DNA of 8,444 nt, from contig JAEZEK010000263.1 of the NCBI GenBank assembly GCA_023417735.1, positions 1 through 8,444 of the forward strand. The letters are read 5' to 3'. Made by a program: the position numbers and the translations under genes. The stretch's first letter is position 1; every line of letters begins with the position of its first letter. Positions 1 through 6,252 of this stretch are shown here, one piece after another. The notes beneath the pieces were generated by a model. The model was not told where the DNA came from and did no database searches. It was given only the letters and a program-made list of their open reading frames with translations. Source of the DNA: Pseudomonadota bacterium. GTDB taxonomy: Bacteria; Pseudomonadota; Alphaproteobacteria; Rhizobiales; Afifellaceae.

Positions 1-164
1 ACGGTGACCAGGGCAGGGGAGATCTTGCGGCGGCTGAGGGCCTTGGCGATCGCGGCGGCTGCCGGTCCGAGCGGCTGCCCGCCGGCTGCGTCGGGGCCCC
101 TGTCGGCCGGCGCCTCGGGTGCGGCGGCCGGAGCGCCGCTCGGTTCGATCGACACGTAGGACAT
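1..164 (-). CDS. N-terminal fragment of an unassigned protein, possibly an undecaprenyl-phosphate sugar phosphotransferase
   Basis: The frame is open from an ATG (complement of 162-164) to the window edge, giving 54 residues. It begins MSYVSIEPSG and continues through an Ala/Pro/Gly-rich stretch to a basic segment, LSRRKISPALVT, near residues 43-54. A disordered, low-complexity head followed by a basic 'ISP-L-V' segment just before the first membrane helix is the layout I know from rhizobial WcaJ/ExoY-type initiating transferases. The position downstream of an export lipoprotein on the same strand fits an exopolysaccharide operon. The diagnostic parts (membrane helices and the bacterial sugar transferase domain) lie outside the window, so the identity is inference. 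No convincing Shine-Dalgarno precedes the ATG, and a GTG at codon 4 is an alternative start. Any other protein of the polysaccharide locus would fit almost as well. Confidence 0.45.
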   Translation of the reverse strand, partial: MSYVSIEPSGAPAAAPEAPADRGPDAAGGQPLGPAAAAIAKALSRRKISPALVT

Positions 165-262
165 TCGGAATGGCCGCGGCAGGTTGGTGCCGCGCCATAC
201 GCGCGAAATTGCGCGGAAAAAGCAACGTATTGATCGGGTTAGGGTTACCGGCGGCTTGCCGT
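165..262. other. 98-bp gap between two minus-strand genes of the polysaccharide operon
   Basis: This gap separates the export lipoprotein's stop from the next minus-strand start. It holds a tandem pair GGGTTA-GGGTTA (236-247), a run of five A (217-221, T on the transcribed minus strand), and a short CGCG/CGCG inverted repeat (202-205 with 212-215). None of these makes a recognisable promoter or terminator. The two genes may be one transcript with a long spacer, or the downstream gene may have its own promoter here. The sequence does not decide. Confidence 0.3.
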
Positions 263-844
263 TCAGAACAGCCGTTCGGAGACGTAGATCGTATCGCCGG
301 GACGGATGGGCTGGGTCACCGCGATGCGGCCTTCGTAGAGCTTGCCGGCGATCGTCCGGCTGATGCGGACGGTGCGCTGGTTCGCACGGGCGGTGAAGCC
401 GCCGGCGGCGGCGATGGCGGTCTCCGCCGTCATGCCGGGGACGTAGTCGTACTGCCCGGGCGCGCCGACCTCGCCAAGCGCGAAGAAGGGGCGGTAGGTG
501 GCGACCTCGATCGTGACGTCCGGCTTGCGCAGCACGGTGCGCCCGAGCCGGGCTTCGAGCGCGGCCTCGAGTTCGTCCGTCGTGACGTTGCGGGCGGGGA
601 CCTCGCCGACCAGCGGGAAGGTGATGAAGCCGGCCTGATCCACTCGGTAGGTGTTGGTGAGGGAGGCCTGCTCGAAGACGATGATTCGCAGGACGTCGCC
701 GCTGTCGAGGCGATACGGCCCCTCCACCGTGGCGGATGCGATCCGCAGCGGCGGGCGCTCGCCGCCGCAGCTTGCGAGCGCAGCGGCGAGCACGCCGACG
801 ACGAGCAGGCGAAGAAGAGATGCCGGGCGCGCGAGGTGTCGCAT
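263..844 (-). CDS. Polysaccharide export lipoprotein (Wza/ExoF-like, Poly_export plus SLBB)
   Basis: This is an outer-membrane export protein for exopolysaccharide or capsule, 193 aa. Residues 1-26 form a lipoprotein signal: basic MRHLARPASLLR, a hydrophobic core, then the lipobox LASC with the lipidated Cys at 26. Residues about 43-118 are a Poly_export domain, starting YRLDSGDVLRIIVFEQ and including the typical 'D-x-G-x-I-x-F-P-L-V-G-E' strand at 69-81. Residues about 119-170 are one SLBB domain, with GEVGAPGQY at 124-132 and a Gly-rich helix end AAAGGF at 145-150. The C-terminus RPGDTIYVSERLF is the standard family ending. It is much shorter than E. coli Wza (about 380 aa), lacking extra SLBB repeats and the C-terminal amphipathic barrel helix, as is common in alphaproteobacteria. 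It is divergent from the Wzc-like gene, its expected periplasm-spanning partner, and shares a control region with it. The ribosome site is weak (AGGT in the leader). Confidence 0.92.
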   Translation of the reverse strand: MRHLARPASLLRLLVVGVLAAALASCGGERPPLRIASATVEGPYRLDSGDVLRIIVFEQASLTNTYRVDQAGFITFPLVGEVPARNVTTDELEAALEARLGRTVLRKPDVTIEVATYRPFFALGEVGAPGQYDYVPGMTAETAIAAAGGFTARANQRTVRISRTIAGKLYEGRIAVTQPIRPGDTIYVSERLF

Positions 845-868
845 CGGGGCCAGCTTGACCTGACGTGG

Positions 869-884
869 TTAACGGGACGCTAAC
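869..884 (+). promoter_or_regulatory. Candidate CtrA-type box 1 (TTAAC-N6-CTAAC)
   Basis: TTAAC (869-873), six bases, then CTAAC (880-884). Measured as half-sites this is TTAA-N7-CTAA, which keeps the exact spacing of the alphaproteobacterial CtrA box TTAA-N7-TTAA and misses it by one base. It overlaps the weak -10 proposed for the rightward gene, so binding there could repress or activate. The assignment rests on the motif alone. Confidence 0.4.
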
Positions 885-911
885 ACTGGCGCAGGCTTAG
901 AAATGCGAGTG

Positions 912-927
912 TTAACGTGGATATAAC
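912..927 (+). promoter_or_regulatory. Candidate CtrA-type box 2 (TTAAC-N6-ATAAC)
   Basis: TTAAC (912-916), six bases, then ATAAC (923-927). This is again TTAA-N7-NTAA with one mismatch from the CtrA box, in the same orientation as box 1. The start-to-start distance between the boxes is 43 bp, close to four helical turns, so two bound proteins would lie on nearly the same face of the DNA. A tandem pair of one-mismatch boxes in a 127-bp gap of GC-rich DNA is more persuasive than either alone. Confidence 0.4.
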
Positions 928-971
928 CACGATCGGCCAGAGTGGGCGCGTTCGGTGGGAGTGCGATCGAT

Positions 972-3032
972 ATGGGCGAAGTCCGCGAGACGGAACTTGA
1001 TCTTGGGGCGTTGACCGCCGCGCTCTGGCGCCATGCCTGGCTGCTGGCGGCCCTCACCCTGGCGGCGGCGGTCGCCACGTATCTGTTCCTCAGCACCGTG
1101 CAGCCTCTCTATACGGCCGATACCCGGATCCTCATCGAGAACCGCGAATCGCCGCTCACCCGTCCGAGGGACGCTAACACCCAGCCGCTCGAGCGCTATG
1201 ACGAATCGGCGGTGCAGAGCCGGGTCGAGGTGCTGCGCTCCCGCGACATCGCCAACACGGTCATCGACCGCCTCGACCTGACCAGGCGTCCGGAATTCGA
1301 TTCGGCCAATCGGCCCTCGCTGCTCGACTCCGCGCTGATCCTGCTGGGCGCTAAGGAATCGACGCCGGACCGCTCGGTGCGCGAGCGCGTGATGGAGACC
1401 TATTTCGACCGGCTCGCGGTCTACGTGGTCGAGAAGTCGCGTGTCATCGGCGTCGAGTTCGAGGCGCCCGACCGGGTGCTCGCGGCCGAGATCGCGAATG
1501 CCATCGCCGAGTCCTTCATCGACCTGCAGCAGAAGGCGGAACGGGAGGCCTCGACGGCGGCAACCGCGTGGCTCGAACGGGAGATCGACCGGCTGCGCGG
1601 GCGGGTGGAAAGCGCGGAGGCGGAGGTCGCCTCCTATCGCTCCAGCCAGGGCCTGTTCGATCTCTCGACGACGGCCGGCAGCCTGACGACGCAGCAGCTG
1701 TCGGAGATCAACGCGGAGCTGTCGCGGGCCAAGGCGGCCCGCTCCGAAGCCGAATCGCGGGCGCGGCTCATCCGCGAGGTGCTGTCCGGCGGCGGCTCGC
1801 TGGAGACGTCTTCGGAGGTGCTCGGCTCGCCGCTCATCCAGCGGCTGCAGGAACGGCAGGTCGCGCTCAGTTCCGAGATCGCGCAGCTCTCGACCACGCT
1901 GCTGCCGGGCCACCCGCGCATCCAGGCGCTCCAGACCGAGCTCGGAAGCCTCAACGGCCGGATCCGGCAGGAGGCGCAGAAGATCCTGCAGTCGCTCGAG
2001 ACGGCCGCCCGCGTGGCGGCCGCCCGGGAGGCTTCGCTGGCCGGCGACGTGAACACGGCGATGGCGGCTGCGTCGGCCGCGAACGAGAAGGAGATCAAGC
2101 TGCGCGCACTCGAGCGGGAAGCGCGGGCGCAACGCGACCTGCTGGAGACGTTCCTCGGCCGGTATCGCGAGGCGGTGGCGCGCAGCGACACGCAGTACGT
2201 GCCGGTGGATGCCCGTATCATTTCGCGCGCCGAGCCGCCGCGCAATCCGTCCTGGCCGAAGAAGGGCCTGCTCAGCGTCGTCGTCGCGCTCGCCGTCCTG
2301 CTGCTCGCCGTCACGGCCGTGCTCATGCGGGAATTCACGTCCGGCCGCGCATTCCGGCTGGTCGAGGTCCTGCCGCCGCCGGCTCCGGAGCGGGAGCGGG
2401 AGCCGGAACTGGAATTCGTCCGGCCCGCAATGCTCCATGCCCCGCATCCGCGCTTCTCGCGCGACCAGCCGGGCACGGCGGAGCTCGCCGAACTGCTCGC
2501 GCAGCCGGCTGTCAGGGTGGCGCTCTTCGCCGGCGCGCGGGGAGGCGAGGGCGCCGGCGAGATCGCGCTCGCCAGCGCCCGGGTCGCGGCAAGGGAGAAC
2601 GGCCGGCCGATCGTGCTGGACAGCGGCGTGACGCCGTCGCCGGCGCTGCCGGCGAAGGGCCCCGGCCTCGGCGAGCTGCTTGCCGGCGATTCCGCCTTCG
2701 GCGACGTGATCCGGCGGGACGAGACGTCGCGCGTCCACTACATCGCCATGGGCGAAACCGAGACCGATCCGCCCCTCCAGCGCCTGGCGCTCGTCATCGC
2801 GGCCCTGACCCACACATACGATGCCGTCATCGTCGCCGCCGATTCGCTGGCCGACTGGCCGGCCGAGCACGTCCGGCCCGACCTCGCGGCGGTGATCTGC
2901 AGTTCGGACCTGCCCGAATCGGACCGGCGCCATGCGTATGAGTCGGCGCTCGAACGGGGTGCGCGGAACGCCATCGTGGTTCGCCTCGAGGACACCCCGG
3001 ACCAGTTCGAGGAAGCCACGGAAGCGGCCTGA
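972..3032 (+). CDS. Exopolysaccharide chain-length/co-polymerase protein (Wzz-GNVR, ExoP/GumC type) with a degenerate kinase domain
   Basis: This is an inner-membrane polysaccharide co-polymerase, 686 aa from the ATG at 972. A Wzz domain covers residues about 8-100, with the first membrane helix at about 22-44. A long periplasmic coiled-coil region follows (about 185-270 and 290-400), with the GNVR-type LPGHPRIQAL at 311-320. The Pro-rich AEPPRNPSWPKKG at 420-432 leads into the second helix (about 432-452). The cytoplasmic part, about 500-686, aligns by eye with BY-kinase (Wzc/ExoP) domains, as in GLGELLAGDSAFGDVIRRDE at 565-584. However, the P-loop reads ARGGEGAGE (522-530) where PGEGK(S/T) is expected, and the Walker A' and B aspartates are not in place. 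The C-terminus has no tyrosine cluster. It probably sets chain length and bridges to the export lipoprotein without phosphorylating anything. The ATG is chosen because GGGAG lies 10 nt upstream. A GTG at 942 would add 10 residues but has no ribosome site. Confidence 0.9.
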   Translation: MGEVRETELDLGALTAALWRHAWLLAALTLAAAVATYLFLSTVQPLYTADTRILIENRESPLTRPRDANTQPLERYDESAVQSRVEVLRSRDIANTVIDRLDLTRRPEFDSANRPSLLDSALILLGAKESTPDRSVRERVMETYFDRLAVYVVEKSRVIGVEFEAPDRVLAAEIANAIAESFIDLQQKAEREASTAATAWLEREIDRLRGRVESAEAEVASYRSSQGLFDLSTTAGSLTTQQLSEINAELSRAKAARSEAESRARLIREVLSGGGSLETSSEVLGSPLIQRLQERQVALSSEIAQLSTTLLPGHPRIQALQTELGSLNGRIRQEAQKILQSLETAARVAAAREASLAGDVNTAMAAASAANEKEIKLRALEREARAQRDLLETFLGRYREAVARSDTQYVPVDARIISRAEPPRNPSWPKKGLLSVVVALAVLLLAVTAVLMREFTSGRAFRLVEVLPPPAPEREREPELEFVRPAMLHAPHPRFSRDQPGTAELAELLAQPAVRVALFAGARGGEGAGEIALASARVAARENGRPIVLDSGVTPSPALPAKGPGLGELLAGDSAFGDVIRRDETSRVHYIAMGETETDPPLQRLALVIAALTHTYDAVIVAADSLADWPAEHVRPDLAAVICSSDLPESDRRHAYESALERGARNAIVVRLEDTPDQFEEATEAA

Positions 3033-4177
3033 TGCATCCGCCGCGACCGGTTCCGCCGGCTTGGGCGCAAGCTGGTTCTTCCGCGCCTCGCCTCACCCGG
3101 CGCGACCGCATGATCGGCAGGGGCCTGCGGCTGCTGGCGGCGCTCAAGGCGGGACGCTGGCTCGGCGCGCCCGCGGCACGCGTGGTCGTGACGCTCCACC
3201 ATGTCCGGCCGGCACTCTCAGCCGCGGACTTCGACCCGTTGTCCCACCTGTCGGTCACGCCCGAGTTCCTGGACCGCTTCCTCGCTGAGATGGCGAGCGC
3301 CGGCTGGCGCTTCGTGACCCCGACCGAACTCTTGGAGCCGGCCGTTCCGGGCGCCTCGCACCGCATGGTGGTGACGCTCGACGACGGCTACCGCGACAAT
3401 GCCGAGCATGCCGCGCCCGTGTTCCGCCGGCATGGCTGCCCGTTCACGATCTACGTCACCCCGGGGTTCTGCGACCGCAGCGCCGAGATCTGGTGGGAGG
3501 CGCTCGAGCGCATCATCGCGCGCACTGACCGGATGGAGGCCGATCCCGGCGGGCCGCCGGCGCTTGCGACCGGGACGGCGGACGAGAAGAACGCCGCCTT
3601 CCGGATCTGGATCGACTATCTGGCGGGCAGCGTGGACGAGGCCAAGCAGCGACAGCTGATCCGCCGTCTCTGCGACCGGTACGGCGTCGATCTCGCGGCG
3701 CTCGCCGCCGAGCTCGTCATGGACTGGGACGAGGTGCGTGCGATCGCCCGCGATCCGCTCTGCACGATCGGTGCCCACACTATGACGCATCCAGCCCTGA
3801 AACGGCTGCCGGAGGCGGAGGCGCGGCGCGAGATGCGCGAAAGCGCGGACCGGATCGAGCGGGAGATCGGCACCCGCCCTGCGACCCTGGCGTTTCCATA
3901 CGGATATTCCACTGCTGCCGGGCCGAGGGAAGCCCGACTGGCGGCCGAGGAGGGCTTCGCCGCGTCCTTCACCACACGGCCCGGCTGCGTGGACCTGGAA
4001 TGCGCCGGCCACGGGCTGCCGCGCATCTCCCTCAACGGGAACTACCAGGACGTCCGTCTCTACCCGGCTCTGTTCGCTCCGAATCTCTGGCGCCTGGCGG
4101 ACTGGCTGAAGTCCGCCGCCCGCCGGTTTCACCCTCCGGTCGCGCCATCCACCGGATCACCGCACCCGCAGGTATGA
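3032..4177 (+). CDS. Polysaccharide deacetylase family protein (NodB homology, CE4)
   Basis: This 381-aa enzyme probably removes acetyl groups from an N- or O-acetylated sugar of the polymer made by this locus. All three core CE4 motifs are visible. Motif 1 is TLDDGY (115-120), with the catalytic base D117 and metal ligand D118. Motif 2 is HTMTHP (249-254), with metal-binding H249 and H253. Motif 3 is AFPYG (287-291). An insert of about 100 residues (WWEALERIIAR at 154-164 and onward) separates motifs 1 and 2, as in many exopolysaccharide-locus members. No signal peptide or membrane helix is apparent, so it may act on the cytoplasmic side. Its ATG overlaps the stop of the Wzc-like gene (TGATG), with GGAAG 7 nt upstream, so the two are translationally coupled. 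The first 26 residues are Pro/Ala/Arg-rich and unlike the family, and ATG 3110 (codon 27) is an alternative start. The last 146 bp overlap a gene on the other strand. Confidence 0.9.
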   Translation: MHPPRPVPPAWAQAGSSAPRLTRRDRMIGRGLRLLAALKAGRWLGAPAARVVVTLHHVRPALSAADFDPLSHLSVTPEFLDRFLAEMASAGWRFVTPTELLEPAVPGASHRMVVTLDDGYRDNAEHAAPVFRRHGCPFTIYVTPGFCDRSAEIWWEALERIIARTDRMEADPGGPPALATGTADEKNAAFRIWIDYLAGSVDEAKQRQLIRRLCDRYGVDLAALAAELVMDWDEVRAIARDPLCTIGAHTMTHPALKRLPEAEARREMRESADRIEREIGTRPATLAFPYGYSTAAGPREARLAAEEGFAASFTTRPGCVDLECAGHGLPRISLNGNYQDVRLYPALFAPNLWRLADWLKSAARRFHPPVAPSTGSPHPQV

Positions 4178-4334
4178 CCCAGGCGAGGCCGCCGACGACA
4201 TAGAAGACGAGCTGCACGATCGCGCTCGTACCCGGCAGTTTCGCCGCAGCGACGGTCATGACGATCAGCGCGTAAAGGAGAATGAAAACCACAAGTAGTA
4301 AAGTGCCGGTGAGCTTTCGTCCGGATGCCGTCAT
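4032..4334 (-). CDS. DUF2842 family small membrane protein with a long C-terminal tail
   Basis: A 100-aa protein of unknown function. Residues 5-66 match the DUF2842 pattern: a basic GRKLTGTLLL start, a first helix at about 9-31, a short LPGTS loop, a second helix at about 38-61, and the closing IRWMARP at 60-66. The function of the family is unknown. It occurs in alphaproteobacteria, and I recall it often lying beside ctaA, as it does here (divergent, 124-bp gap). The frame is open upstream to 4457, but the conserved part starts at this ATG, preceded by GGGA and, further up, GGAG. Residues 67-100 form a polar Gly/Arg/Ser/Pro tail that is absent from the typical short family form (70-80 aa). 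It lies almost entirely over the 3' end of the convergent deacetylase gene. Confidence 0.8.
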   Translation of the reverse strand: MTASGRKLTGTLLLVVFILLYALIVMTVAAAKLPGTSAIVQLVFYVVGGLAWVIPAGAVIRWMARPEGETGGRRTSASPPGARDSERTEPGRDGRPGSSR

Positions 4335-4458
4335 CTGATCCCGTTCTCCGAGTTGCAGTGGCTGAAGGATGTAGCGGTTTCTGTCGCCTTCGCGACGATG
4401 TGTCACCCGGCCGAAGTGAGACTTGCCGGGCGTAGTGGTGCGGGTTAACGAGGGCACG
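4335..4458. promoter_or_regulatory. Divergent intergenic region between the DUF2842 gene and ctaA
   Basis: This 124-bp region must carry the leftward DUF2842 promoter and the rightward ctaA promoter. It contains a perfect 5-bp hairpin, GTCGC-CTTC-GCGAC (4383-4396), a single GTTAAC palindrome (4444-4449), and the ctaA ribosome site GAGGG (4450-4454). TTGCCG at 4423-4428 could be a weak -35 for ctaA. No confident -10 element or known regulator site is visible. Confidence 0.4.
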
Positions 4459-5520
4459 ATGTCGGTTTCCGCTGTTCCTCTCGTCGATCACCACGCGGCC
4501 CGCGCTCACAGCGAGGGCCGCGGCGCGGTCCGCATCTGGCTCGGCGCCATGATCGTTCTCGTGTTCGCGATGGTCCTGATCGGCGGCGCTACGCGGCTGA
4601 CCGATTCCGGCCTTTCGATCACCGAGTGGAAGCCGGTCGTGGGCGCCATCCCCCCATTCTCGCAAGCCGCCTGGGAATCGGAATTCGCCCTCTACCGCCA
4701 AACCCCGCAATACGCGCTGATGAACAGCCACATGAGCCTGGCGGAGTTCAAGACCATCTATTGGTGGGAGTGGGGACATCGGCAGCTCGGCAGATTGATC
4801 GGGCTCGTCTATCTCGTCGGCTGGCTCTGGGCCGCGACGACCCGGCGGGTCGATTCGAAGCCCGGCCTCGTCCTGTTCGGGATGGGGCTCCTCCTCGCCA
4901 CGCAAGGACTGGTCGGCTGGATCATGGTCGCGTCCGGGCTGGAGCCCGGGATGACCGCGGTGGCGCCCGTGAAGCTCACGCTTCACCTGACGCTCGCCTG
5001 CCTGTTCTTCGCCTCGCTCGTGGCAATGTACGTCCGCCTCGGCCAGCCGACGCGAATCATCGTCCCGGCCTGGATGCGCCTCGCGGCCATAGGCCTCGTC
5101 GCGCTGGTGTTCGTGCAGATCGCCCTTGGCGGCCTCGTGGCGGGGCATGATGCGGGGCTGACCTACAACACCTGGCCGCTGATGGACGGCAGCCTCGTGC
5201 CGGACGGCCTGTTCCCCCTCGAGTCGTTCTGGATGAGCGTGGTGGACGACGTCACCACCATCCAGTTCAACCACAGATTGGGCGCCTACCTGTTGACCGC
5301 TGCGGCCGTCCTCTATGCCGTGGCGACCTGGGCCCGTGTCGGCGCCGCAGGCCGCCGGCACCAGCGGATGATCCTCGCGGTGCTGGCAGTTCAGTTCGTC
5401 CTCGGAATCCTGACGCTCCTCTACGTGGTGCCGATCGGCCTCGCGCTCGCCCACCAAGGCATGGCGCTCGTCCTTCTCGGCACGGCCGTGGCCCATGCCG
5501 TCACGCTGAGAGGCCTCTGA
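4459..5520 (+). CDS. ctaA: Heme A synthase (COX15/CtaA family)
   Basis: This integral membrane enzyme oxidises the C8 methyl group of heme O to a formyl group, making heme A for aa3-type cytochrome oxidase. It has 353 aa with about eight hydrophobic segments in two four-helix halves. The conserved N-terminal signature GGATRLTDSGLSITEWKP spans 42-59. The heme-ligand histidines are in their expected settings: H107 (WWEWGHR), H176 (LTLHLTLA), H272 (QFNHRLGAY) and H332 (ALAHQG). The loop AGHDAGLTYNTWPLMDG (228-244) is typical of the alphaproteobacterial/mitochondrial COX15 type, and the Cys pair of the Bacillus type is absent. The ATG is chosen because GAGGG lies 4 nt upstream and conservation begins shortly after. 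A TTG at 4423 would add 12 residues without support. It is divergent from DUF2842 and convergent with purN. Confidence 0.96.
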   Translation: MSVSAVPLVDHHAARAHSEGRGAVRIWLGAMIVLVFAMVLIGGATRLTDSGLSITEWKPVVGAIPPFSQAAWESEFALYRQTPQYALMNSHMSLAEFKTIYWWEWGHRQLGRLIGLVYLVGWLWAATTRRVDSKPGLVLFGMGLLLATQGLVGWIMVASGLEPGMTAVAPVKLTLHLTLACLFFASLVAMYVRLGQPTRIIVPAWMRLAAIGLVALVFVQIALGGLVAGHDAGLTYNTWPLMDGSLVPDGLFPLESFWMSVVDDVTTIQFNHRLGAYLLTAAAVLYAVATWARVGAAGRRHQRMILAVLAVQFVLGILTLLYVVPIGLALAHQGMALVLLGTAVAHAVTLRGL

Positions 5521-5588
5521 CCCGCGGCTGCGGCGGGGAGGAGCGATCGCTGGGGCCCGGCTTCGCGGCCGGGTACCCGATGAACCGC
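5521..5588. terminator. Two GC-rich hairpins between convergent ctaA and purN
   Basis: The first hairpin is CCCGC (5521-5525) with GCGGG (5533-5537) around a 7-nt loop. The second is CCCGGC (5556-5561) with GCCGGG (5568-5573) around TTCGCG, followed by the palindrome GGGTACCC (5571-5578). Neither has a T tract on either strand, so they are not classical intrinsic terminators. Their place between two convergent 3' ends still suggests a transcription stop or 3'-end stabiliser for one or both genes. Confidence 0.4.
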
Positions 5589-6248
5589 TCAGGCCGGGTC
5601 CGGCCAGATCAGGCAGCGGCTCCCCGCACCGTCGGTTTCCTCACTGAGAACGACCCGCTCTCCCGTGACGCTCGCCGCGCCGCTCGCCACGAGGGCCAGC
5701 GCGCGGGGATAGATCCGGTGCTCCACCGCCAGCACGCGAGCAGCCAGGCTGTCGGCCGTATCGGAGGAAAGGACCGGCACCGCGCCCTGGATGATGATCG
5801 GCCCGGTATCGACGTCGGAGCGGACGAAATGGACGGTCGCGCCGTGAATCCGCACGCCGGCCGCGATCGCCCGTTCGTGCGTGTCCAGCCCGCGGAACGA
5901 GGGGAGGAGGGAGGGATGGACGTTGATCATGCGGTCGCGCCAGCGCTCCACGAACCCTTCCGACAGGAGCCGCATGAAACCGGCGAGACAGACGAGCTCG
6001 ATGCGCGCCGCCTCCAGTTCCGCCTGGAGTGCAGCCTCGAAGGCCGGCTTGCCGGCATGGGCCCTGTGATCCACGACGGCAGTGGCCACCCCGGCGGCGG
6101 CTGCGTGCCCGAGCCCCCCGGCATCCGGCCGATTGGAGACGACGAGCGCGAGCTCGGCCGGGTAGCCCGGCTCTCCGGCGGCGGCGAGGAGAGCCGCGAG
6201 GTTGCTGCCGCGCCCGGAAATCAGCACGGCGGTCCGGGTGCGCCGCAT
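5589..6248 (-). CDS. purN: Phosphoribosylglycinamide formyltransferase 1
   Basis: This cytoplasmic enzyme transfers the formyl group of 10-formyltetrahydrofolate to GAR, giving FGAR, the third step of de novo purine synthesis. It has 219 aa, the usual size. The phosphate loop LISGRGSNL is at 9-17. The signature around INVHPSLLPSFRG (108-120) holds the catalytic N109 and H111, and DVDTGP (145-150) holds the catalytic D147. These correspond to E. coli N106, H108 and D144. The last 20 or so residues (after ERVVLSE) are a short variable tail. Its ATG lies 4 nt after the purM stop, and a GAGG overlapping that stop serves as ribosome site, so the two genes form one operon and are probably translationally coupled. 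Confidence 0.97.
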   Translation of the reverse strand: MRRTRTAVLISGRGSNLAALLAAAGEPGYPAELALVVSNRPDAGGLGHAAAAGVATAVVDHRAHAGKPAFEAALQAELEAARIELVCLAGFMRLLSEGFVERWRDRMINVHPSLLPSFRGLDTHERAIAAGVRIHGATVHFVRSDVDTGPIIIQGAVPVLSSDTADSLAARVLAVEHRIYPRALALVASGAASVTGERVVLSEETDGAGSRCLIWPDPA

Positions 6249-6252
6249 CGCC

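Larger units (their letters stand above)
864..931. repeat. 68-bp imperfect dyad (extended inverted repeat) between divergent genes
   Basis: All arms are symmetric about one centre, between 897 and 898. CGTGGTTA (864-871) pairs with TAACCACG (924-931), ACG (877-879) with CGT (916-918), TAACACT (881-887) with AGTGTTA (908-914), and GC (889-890) with GC (905-906). That gives 20 matching positions per side over 68 bp with no shift in register. Its placement between two divergent genes suits a cooperative operator read from both sides better than an RNA hairpin. A smaller palindrome, GTGG-ATATAA-CCAC, sits at 917-930 within one arm. Confidence 0.65.
845..971. promoter_or_regulatory. Shared divergent control region of the two polysaccharide-export arms
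   Basis: All promoters for the leftward export lipoprotein and the rightward Wzc-like gene must lie here or further inside. A TTGACC at 855-860 resembles a sigma-70 -35 for the rightward gene, with GCTAAC at 879-884 as a weak -10 at an 18-bp spacing. An AT-rich patch (921-926) could serve the other direction. Both promoter guesses are weak. The stronger signal is the large inverted repeat at 864-931 with two TTAA-based boxes, listed separately. GGGAG at 957-961 is a plausible ribosome site for the ATG at 972. Confidence 0.5.

Noticed and set aside
202..215. Possible terminator hairpin (CGCG/CGCG) next to an A/T run at 217-221
   Set aside because: The stem is only 4 bp, and on the transcribed minus strand the T run comes before the hairpin, not after it.
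236..247. Tandem GGGTTA-GGGTTA, like a telomere repeat
   Set aside because: Only two units in a non-coding spacer. This is too short to call a repeat array, and no further copies are seen.
119..883. Plus-strand open frame of 254 codons opposite the export lipoprotein
   Set aside because: The lipobox, Poly_export and SLBB motifs are on the minus strand. The plus frame has none and also crosses the divergent control region.
942..971. GTG start at 942 for the Wzc-like protein
   Set aside because: No ribosome site precedes it, it would place the start close to the dyad, and conservation begins after the ATG at 972, which has GGGAG upstream.
1567..2160. Repetitive-looking Glu/Ala/Arg codons in the middle of the Wzc-like gene
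   Set aside because: These encode the expected periplasmic coiled coil. There is no DNA-level tandem repeat.
912..2933. Very long minus-strand open frame (673 codons) opposite the Wzc-like gene
   Set aside because: The peptide is Arg/Asp/Gly-rich without domains or helices, which is typical of the antisense frame of a GC-rich gene. The plus-strand frame has clear family motifs.
4129..5496. Minus-strand open frame of 455 codons opposite ctaA
   Set aside because: The translation is His/Glu/Arg-rich low complexity with no recognisable family. It mirrors the hydrophobic ctaA codons.
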